From contig JAAZCH010000051.1 of the NCBI GenBank assembly GCA_012513395.1, positions 1-29,055 of the forward strand: 29,055 bases of DNA, given 5' to 3'. This document shows positions 24,214 to 29,055 of the stretch, in pieces. The position numbers and the translations under genes are program-made. Numbering within the stretch: position 1 is the stretch's first letter; each line of letters starts with the position of its first letter. The DNA is from Tissierellia bacterium. GTDB taxonomy: Bacteria; Bacillota_A; Clostridia; Tissierellales; Peptoniphilaceae. The notes below the pieces were generated by a model that saw nothing but the letters and a program-made list of their open reading frames with translations, was not told where the DNA came from and made no database searches.

Positions 24214-24335
24214 TGTGATAAAATCATTTTAAAGTTAATTAGCTTAACAATGTAAAAATTATGAGATTTTCTTAGAAACAACTCGTTAGAATTTATAAAT
24301 ACATAATTAAGTTAAGCCGTAAAATTTTTATCACA
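24214..24335 (+). ncRNA. Possible structured leader RNA upstream of the C-S lyase gene
   Basis: Four nested inverted repeats could form one long hairpin-like fold: TGTGATAAAA (24214-24223) with TTTTATCACA (24326-24335), a perfect 10 bp; GCTTAAC (24242-24248) with GTTAAGC (24311-24317); ATGTA (24250-24254) with TACAT (24300-24304); and TTAT (24259-24262) with ATAA (24295-24298). A possible promoter, TTGAGT/TATTGT, lies at 24170-24199. The structure ends about 75 bp before the start codon. It matches no riboswitch class I know, and no T-box motif is present. The outer 10-bp repeat might instead be two operator half-sites. Confidence 0.4.
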
Positions 24336-24408
24336 GGTTTAATGATAATTATTTTATCGATAGACAAGTTATATCAAATATCATAAGGTTAAAAGGAGAT
24401 TGATTAAA

Positions 24409-25620
24409 ATGGGGTACAAATTTGATTGGGAAAGTATAATTGACAGATCTGGAACACATGCATTTGCAGTAGACGTAATGCCTATACCAGGGGCAGAAAT
24501 TAAAGAAGGTTTTTCAAGGCTGCCAATGTGGGTTGCAGATATGAACTTCGAAACAGTTCCTACAATCCCAGAAGAAATGATTAAAAGAGCAAAACATCCT
24601 CTATATGGATATTTCGCAGTATCAGATGACTACTACAATAGTATCATCGACTGGCACAAGAGAAGAAATGGCGTTGAAGGACTAGAAGCTAAACACATTG
24701 GATATGAAAATGGCGTTCTTGGTGGAGTAGTTTCCGCAGTTAAAGTTCTTGCATCTTATGGAGATAACATATTACTTCACTCTCCAACTTATATTGGATT
24801 TACAAATTCACTTAAAAATATGGGTTACAACTTAGTTCACTCTGAACTTTACAGAGACGAGGAAGGAATCTGGAGAATGGACTACGAAGACATGGATAAA
24901 AAAATTAAAGAAAATAAAATCCATGTTGCTATATTCTGTACACCACATAACCCAACTGGTAGAGTTTGGGATAGAGAAGAAGTTGAAAAAGCATTTGAAG
25001 TTTACAAAGCTAACGATGTTTTTGTAATTTCTGACGAAATCTGGTCTGATATTATTTTAGACGGAAACAAACACCTTCCACCACAAATGCTTAACGAAGA
25101 CGCAAAACAAAGAACAATAGCACTTTATGCTCCATCTAAGACATTTAACTTAGCAGGACTACAAGGATCTTATCACATAATTTATAATCCTTGGTTAAAA
25201 GATAGAGTAATAAAAGAGTCTTCACTTCCACATTACAATTCAGCTAACGTAATGTCAGTAGCTGCTTTAATCGGAGCTTACAAAGACGATGGACACCAAT
25301 GGACTGATGAACTAATCGAAGTTATTGGAAAAAATATTGACTATGCATATAATTATATTAACGAAAACTTCAAAGGATTAAGCGTAGCAAAACCACAAGG
25401 AACATATTTACTTTATATCGACGCAGAAGAATGGTGTAAAGAAAATGGAAAGACAATTGACGAATTACAACGTAGAGGAGCAGAATACGGAGTAGTTTGG
25501 CAAGACGGAAGACCATTTAACAGACCATACGCTATCAGAATGAACTTCGCATTACCATATGCATCAGTAGTTGAAGCATTTGATAGACTGGACAAATATG
25601 TATTTAATGCAGATTGGTAA
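24409..25620 (+). CDS. MalY/PatB-type PLP aminotransferase / C-S lyase
   Basis: A fold-type I PLP enzyme of the MalY/PatB subgroup, usually cystathionine or cysteine-conjugate beta-lyases that release a thiol (or H2S), pyruvate and ammonia. Diagnostic features are FDWESIIDRSGTHAFAVD, LPMWVADMNFETVP, HPLYGYFAVSDDYYNSIIDWHKRRNG (its YGY segment), FCTPHNPTGRVWDREE, VFVISDEIWSDIIL (PLP Asp), APSKTFNLAGLQGS (Schiff-base Lys) and the C-terminal AIRMNFALP (substrate Arg). Start ATG 24409 has AGGAG 10 nt upstream. C-ending codons (AAC, GAC, TTC, CAC) are much commoner than in neighbouring genes, as in rplQ, suggesting high expression. It has a long, possibly structured leader and its own terminator. 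Confidence 0.9.
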   Translation: MGYKFDWESIIDRSGTHAFAVDVMPIPGAEIKEGFSRLPMWVADMNFETVPTIPEEMIKRAKHPLYGYFAVSDDYYNSIIDWHKRRNGVEGLEAKHIGYENGVLGGVVSAVKVLASYGDNILLHSPTYIGFTNSLKNMGYNLVHSELYRDEEGIWRMDYEDMDKKIKENKIHVAIFCTPHNPTGRVWDREEVEKAFEVYKANDVFVISDEIWSDIILDGNKHLPPQMLNEDAKQRTIALYAPSKTFNLAGLQGSYHIIYNPWLKDRVIKESSLPHYNSANVMSVAALIGAYKDDGHQWTDELIEVIGKNIDYAYNYINENFKGLSVAKPQGTYLLYIDAEEWCKENGKTIDELQRRGAEYGVVWQDGRPFNRPYAIRMNFALPYASVVEAFDRLDKYVFNADW

Positions 25621-25644
25621 ATAAAACTAATTTTTAAAAAATTT

Positions 25645-25672
25645 GACGAGAGAAATCTCGTCTTTCTTTATT
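25645..25672 (+). terminator. Terminator after the C-S lyase gene
   Basis: A perfect stem GACGAGA/TCTCGTC with a GAAA tetraloop, then TTTCTTTATTT. Confidence 0.9.
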
Positions 25673-25767
25673 TCGTTCTAATTATGAAAATGAGTTTAAA
25701 TTTTTGTATTAATAAATTTCTAGTTAATGGGTAAATAATGACTAACAAAATTACAGGAGGATTTCCC

Positions 25768-26337
25768 ATGACTGCACAAATAAGTAATTTATTTAAAATA
25801 AACGAAAAGGAATATGATCTCATAGGATCTAGTAGGGATATTGATTTTGACCCTAGGGAGTATGGACTTACACCTGTGGCACCTCATACGGCGTGCTGGA
25901 GAGGCTATTATTATGTAGCAAATATAAAAGACAATAAGTTAGTTGTAGAAAATTTACATGTAAATAATGCCGATGACGATTACCCAGAGATTAATGGAGT
26001 TAAAGCTGTGGACGAGAAAGAAGAATCTTCATTTTATGCTTATTATAATGTGGATTTGCCAATTAATTACTCCGGGAAACTTTTATTAGGATATGGTTTT
26101 CTAAGAAGATATTATCAGCACATGGGTTATCAAAATCCCCATGCTTACCAAGAACTATTGATGCTTACATTTAATAATGGGGAATTAGTTTTGACTAAAG
26201 ATTTAAGTGACAAAGCCGCAGAGTATCGAAAGTCAATTGAAAAGGATCCAGCGGGACACAAAAAGGATGTAAGTTCAGACTTGGAAGAATATATTGAAAA
26301 AAGTTTTTCTATGGAGATTGACGATTACTATTATTAA
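25768..26337 (+). CDS. Conserved protein of unknown function
   Basis: A 189-residue soluble protein with no function I can assign. It has neither a signal peptide nor membrane segments. It opens with FKINEKEYDLIG and then has EYGLTPVAPHTACWRGYYYVANI (about residues 35-58), followed by beta-rich sequence. YSGKLLLGYGFLRRYYQHMGYQNPHAYQELLMLTF is the most distinctive part. I have a memory of unnamed bacterial proteins with the same HTACxRG and HMGF/Y order, so it is probably a conserved domain. Start ATG 25768 is chosen for its AGGAGG site; the ATG at 25738 lies upstream of that site. It is monocistronic and converges on the ABC transporter genes. Confidence 0.8.
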   Translation: MTAQISNLFKINEKEYDLIGSSRDIDFDPREYGLTPVAPHTACWRGYYYVANIKDNKLVVENLHVNNADDDYPEINGVKAVDEKEESSFYAYYNVDLPINYSGKLLLGYGFLRRYYQHMGYQNPHAYQELLMLTFNNGELVLTKDLSDKAAEYRKSIEKDPAGHKKDVSSDLEEYIEKSFSMEIDDYYY

Positions 26338-26338
26338 A

Positions 26339-26380
26339 AATAAGTTGTTTGAGCAAGGATATAAGCTCAAACAACTTATT
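26339..26380. terminator. Bidirectional terminator shared by the unknown gene and the ABC permease
   Basis: A 16-bp perfect stem AATAAGTTGTTTGAGC/GCTCAAACAACTTATT with a 10-nt loop. The permease stop codon (26376-26378) lies inside the right arm. Confidence 0.88.
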
Positions 26381-28004
26381 TATTTATTCGGACTTTAAAT
26401 GTACTAGGCGCAAGACGATATACCGAAATCAAAGCAACTACACTATATATTGCAGCAATCCCAATAAACACCGGTGCTACCCAAGCACCTTGCCATCTCA
26501 TGTTCATAGAAAGATATGAAACGAAATAAACAATCCAATTAATTATTTGATATATGGGATGTCTTAACTCAAATGCATCATTATATGGCTGGAAAATATA
26601 ATAAATGAACAAAGTGTGTACTGAGAAGAAAATCCACAATGATATAACTTGCAATGCGATTATTAAAACATCCTTGGTTTCAAATCCATACATTACTTTC
26701 ATTAACCCAAGCCATATTAAAGTAACTAACAGTGGTCCTCCATTCCAAAATAACAACTTTTTAATTCTTAAACTGAACATCTTGAGTAAGTCAGCGGGTC
26801 TTCTGTAAAATCCATATTGCATTAGGGCTTGGTCACAGTTAATAAACATAATTTTCGTCATAGACTCTTGGAAGAAAAGCAAATATGCAGCAAAAGGCAC
26901 AGTTCCAGGTAAAAAAGTCATTATAGAATTTTCAAAGTATATACTTTCAAGAGGAATTTCAGTTGGTAAATCTATAATCTTCCACCAAAATCTAATCGTT
27001 CCAAAAAATAAAAATATAAATATTAATATTCCCGTTTTTATTAAAATTGGTTTTAACAATATTCTGCGATGTCTTTGGAAAAATGTTTCATTTAACAATT
27101 TATAACCTTTCAAACCAGTTCTAATATGAGACTTCGATGCTTCCAAATCTTCAGCTTTTAATGCGCTATAAATTTGGATTTTGTCTGTGTTGGTGCTTAT
27201 TCCTTTTTCAGTGTAGGAGTCTTCAAACATGAGCAAGATTTCTGTATATCTATGAAGACTTTTCAAAAAAATAATGCTAATTATCGATAAAACAATTGCA
27301 AGACCTAATCCCATGGGTGATATAAAATATTGAGCCAAGTCGATACTTAATAACAATGTTGCAGCAAATATCGCTAAAGTCATAATAGTAGATAAAAACT
27401 GATACTTTCCATAGTTCTTAGGATTTAAAATGGATTTATCGAATAGAAAGAAGTTTAATCCATTGAATATTATTGAAAACAAATAAGTCAAAAAACCTAT
27501 TGATAATAATGTCACTGGCCCAATTCCAAGAATTCTACCTATTAGTGTGAGGGAAAGAAATCTTCCGAAGATATTTATAAATTCTTGGATAAATATGCCT
27601 GAGAAGGTGAAATCTTTGGGATCTACTTTAAATAAATTGTAATGGATTAGGGTTTTTTCTTTCATGGTTTCGTAATAGAACTGAGAAAAATCCAAAATCA
27701 TACCAGCAATCACTAGATTTAGAAAAATTGTCGCAATAGGCATCCTTGCAAATATATTATTAAGACCAAGGGAAATTAAAGCCAACAATCCATAAACGGG
27801 CAAGGATTTTACAAATCTTACTACAATTGTACCTAGTGGAGCAAAGAATGTTAAAAATTCCTTAGGACCTGTCATTCTATAAGAGGAGCCTGGTGCTAAC
27901 CACTTTAACATGGGAATTTTTCTATAATAAAATAATGCTTGGTTAACAAAGGATCTTATATCCAATTCTGCAATTTTCATATAGAGATTAAATAATTTCA
28001 TCAT
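26376..28004 (-). CDS. ABC transporter permease (ABC-2-like, multi-pass)
   Basis: A 542-residue integral membrane protein with roughly ten to twelve hydrophobic helices. It has a basic N-terminus (MMKLFNLYMKIAELDIRSF), a central cytoplasmic stretch (about residues 245-300, EDSYTEKGISTNTDKIQIYS…), and helices to the end. The gene starts inside the end of the ATPase gene (17-bp overlap), so it is the membrane partner of that ATPase. The size and two-gene layout resemble exporters of peptides, lipids or antimicrobials, but the substrate cannot be read from sequence. Either of two adjacent ATGs (28004, 28001) may initiate. Confidence 0.8.
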   Translation of the reverse strand: MMKLFNLYMKIAELDIRSFVNQALFYYRKIPMLKWLAPGSSYRMTGPKEFLTFFAPLGTIVVRFVKSLPVYGLLALISLGLNNIFARMPIATIFLNLVIAGMILDFSQFYYETMKEKTLIHYNLFKVDPKDFTFSGIFIQEFINIFGRFLSLTLIGRILGIGPVTLLSIGFLTYLFSIIFNGLNFFLFDKSILNPKNYGKYQFLSTIMTLAIFAATLLLSIDLAQYFISPMGLGLAIVLSIISIIFLKSLHRYTEILLMFEDSYTEKGISTNTDKIQIYSALKAEDLEASKSHIRTGLKGYKLLNETFFQRHRRILLKPILIKTGILIFIFLFFGTIRFWWKIIDLPTEIPLESIYFENSIMTFLPGTVPFAAYLLFFQESMTKIMFINCDQALMQYGFYRRPADLLKMFSLRIKKLLFWNGGPLLVTLIWLGLMKVMYGFETKDVLIIALQVISLWIFFSVHTLFIYYIFQPYNDAFELRHPIYQIINWIVYFVSYLSMNMRWQGAWVAPVFIGIAAIYSVVALISVYRLAPSTFKVRINK

Positions 28005-28761
28005 CTAGTTCCTCGTTCTCAGCTGACTTTGCAATTTCATTTAAAATATCTGACTCCTCTGTTGTATTTCTGCTTAGAATATTAATTATTTCCTCCTCAA
28101 AATTAGAATCCTTTAATTTTTCTTCGGGTAAAGGATATAATTTTCCATCGCTGAGAATTATAAGTTCATCACATAAATCTGTAGCAAGCTGTAGTATGTG
28201 AGTAGAAAATAAAATTATATGATCACTTTCCATGTCCTTAAGAAGTTTTTTTATTTGAAGTTGTACAACGACATCTAGACTAGTTAAGGGTTCATCCATT
28301 AAAATAATTTTAGGCTTTAGACAGATAAACATGAGCATTTGTAGTTTATTTCTAGTTCCCAAGGAATATGTTTGGATTAAATAATCCCTTTCTTTTATAT
28401 CAAAGTCTATCCAGTCAAATAATTCATCTAAGCTTCTATTCTCCAGTATTCTTTCTGCATTTACGTCGATAAAAAACTGAAGGAATTCACGTCCTGTCAG
28501 AAAATTAGGGAGTAGGGGATTTGCCACCATGTAGAATAAATCATCTTGGTTAATTTCTCTAGGTACTCCATCTACTTCCAATAGAATATCTCCAGAATCT
28601 TCTTTTTTCTTATTTGCAATCAAATCAAAAAGGGTGGTCTTGCCTGATCCGTTTCGCCCCAACAGAGCGTATATTTTACCCTTTTCAAAATCGTGTGTAG
28701 CACCTTTGAGCACATGATTGACTCCAAAGGATTTGTGTATATTATCAATGATTAACTTCAC
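27988..28761 (-). CDS. ABC transporter ATP-binding protein
   Basis: A 257-residue nucleotide-binding subunit. It has Walker A GRNGSGKT (residues 35-42), a Q-loop region at NPLLPNFLTGREF, a non-canonical signature YSLGTRNKLQML in place of LSGGQ, Walker B IILMDEPLTSLD, and switch His in LFSTHIL. The S-x-GT/M-x-x-K-L signature is typical of the ABC-2 exporter class. A short acidic tail (NEELDDEII) closes it. The gene begins at GTG 28761 behind a GAGGTG site and overlaps the permease gene, forming a two-gene operon. Confidence 0.92.
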   Translation of the reverse strand: MKLIIDNIHKSFGVNHVLKGATHDFEKGKIYALLGRNGSGKTTLFDLIANKKKEDSGDILLEVDGVPREINQDDLFYMVANPLLPNFLTGREFLQFFIDVNAERILENRSLDELFDWIDFDIKERDYLIQTYSLGTRNKLQMLMFICLKPKIILMDEPLTSLDVVVQLQIKKLLKDMESDHIILFSTHILQLATDLCDELIILSDGKLYPLPEEKLKDSNFEEEIINILSRNTTEESDILNEIAKSAENEELDDEII

Positions 28762-28902
28762 TTTTCACCTCTGTATATCATTGTATTAAATAGTTTTAGG
28801 ATATTCAATTAAAAATAAGAATTTTTATAAATACAAACAACATAAACATTAAAAATGTTTTGCGCACTTTATCTATTTTTGCAAGTAAGTTTTAAAATAA
28901 AA

Positions 28903-28930
28903 AAGAGAGCCCACAACATGCAAGCTCTAT
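28903..28930 (-). terminator. Terminator of the GNAT acetyltransferase gene
   Basis: Read on the minus strand: AGAGC…GCTCT stem followed by CTTTTTT. It lies just past the acetyltransferase stop. Confidence 0.72.
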
Positions 28931-28942
28931 TAATTTTAAAGA

Positions 28943-29055
28943 TTATAAACTTTTTTCCATATATATATGAGGAGTCATATAGTAGTCGAAAGGTTCTTCG
29001 CTAGTTGTATGATATCCCAACTTCTCATAAAAGCTCTCAACTGATACCCTTCCCA
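28943..29055 (-). CDS. GNAT-family acetyltransferase, C-terminal fragment (window edge)
   Basis: The last 37 codons of a gene running off the right edge. The minus-strand frame reads GRVSVESFYEKLGYHTTSEE, then PFDYYMTPHIYMEKSL and TAA. The A/SV-x-FYEKLGY segment is the end of the GNAT fold (after the acetyl-CoA helix), and the TPHIYMEKSL end resembles ElaA-like acetyltransferases. The substrate is unknown. Confidence 0.78.
   Translation of the reverse strand, partial: GRVSVESFYEKLGYHTTSEEPFDYYMTPHIYMEKSL

Noticed and set aside
24214..24335. T-box or SAM riboswitch upstream of the C-S lyase gene
   Set aside because: No T-box AGGGTGG-type sequence, no SAM-I core and no terminator hairpin before the gene were found. 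It is listed only as an unclassified possible leader.

Overview
The window comes from a low-GC, Gram-positive-type anaerobe. It begins inside rpoA-rplQ, the tail of the ribosomal operon. Protein style, A+T-rich codon use, histidine and amino-acid catabolism genes and the SLH-protein remnant suggest the Clostridia/Tissierellia side of the Firmicutes. A Peptoniphilus-like anaerobic coccus is my best guess, made from memory without any search. No tRNA, rRNA, CRISPR array, intact transposase or prophage is visible.

Layout. 1-1326: rpoA (5' end outside the window), rplQ and their terminator. 1364-2920: an accessory patch with three copies of a hairpin-ended repeat, a RelB/RelE-type toxin-antitoxin pair between the first two copies, and a hemolysin III-family membrane protein. 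2928-5562: glycerol kinase on the minus strand, then a PadR regulator with a DUF2812 membrane protein behind a promoter carrying two operator-like dyads. 5575-6265: a DUF1858 redox protein and a decayed fragment of a D-cysteine desulfhydrase/ACC-deaminase-type enzyme. 6278-9239: a two-gene minus-strand operon of a hydantoinase/oxoprolinase-like ATPase and an HDAC-family deacetylase with an added zinc-ribbon tail. 9386-11703: sqdB-sqdX, a complete-looking sulfolipid (SQDG) head-group pathway, followed by a fourth repeat copy. 11902-15186: DUF4349 lipoprotein, thymidine kinase, YjdM-like zinc protein and a two-domain sulfurtransferase. 15233-15929: a broken Cna-B/SLH surface-protein gene. 16006-18884: formimidoylglutamase flanked by near-duplicate hairpins, a FAD oxidoreductase and a DUF488 protein. 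18967-21089: a CAP-domain secreted protein and threonine aldolase. 21230-24102: 4-alpha-glucanotransferase and a GltD/NfnB-like Fe-S flavoprotein. 24214-25617: a possible structured leader and a MalY/PatB-type C-S lyase with codon use like a highly expressed gene. 25768-29055: an unassigned protein, a two-gene ABC transporter and the 3' end of a GNAT acetyltransferase.

The most notable system is the sqdB-sqdX operon. SqdB carries the family's Thr/Tyr-x3-Lys active site and is very close to plant and cyanobacterial enzymes. SqdX has the cyanobacterial sulfoquinovosyltransferase N-terminal pattern. Together they predict that a non-photosynthetic anaerobe makes sulfoquinovosyl-diacylglycerol. 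A 31-bp dyad sits over the sqdB -10 box. The hydantoinase/deacetylase pair is divergent from it, has intact catalytic residues and has no function I can assign.

Sulfur chemistry recurs across the window: SqdB uses sulfite, the sulfurtransferase could release it, a C-S lyase and a relic D-cysteine desulfhydrase are present, and the sulfurtransferase promoter carries a CsoR/CstR-like TACCC-TA-GGGTA palindrome. This shared theme is inference.
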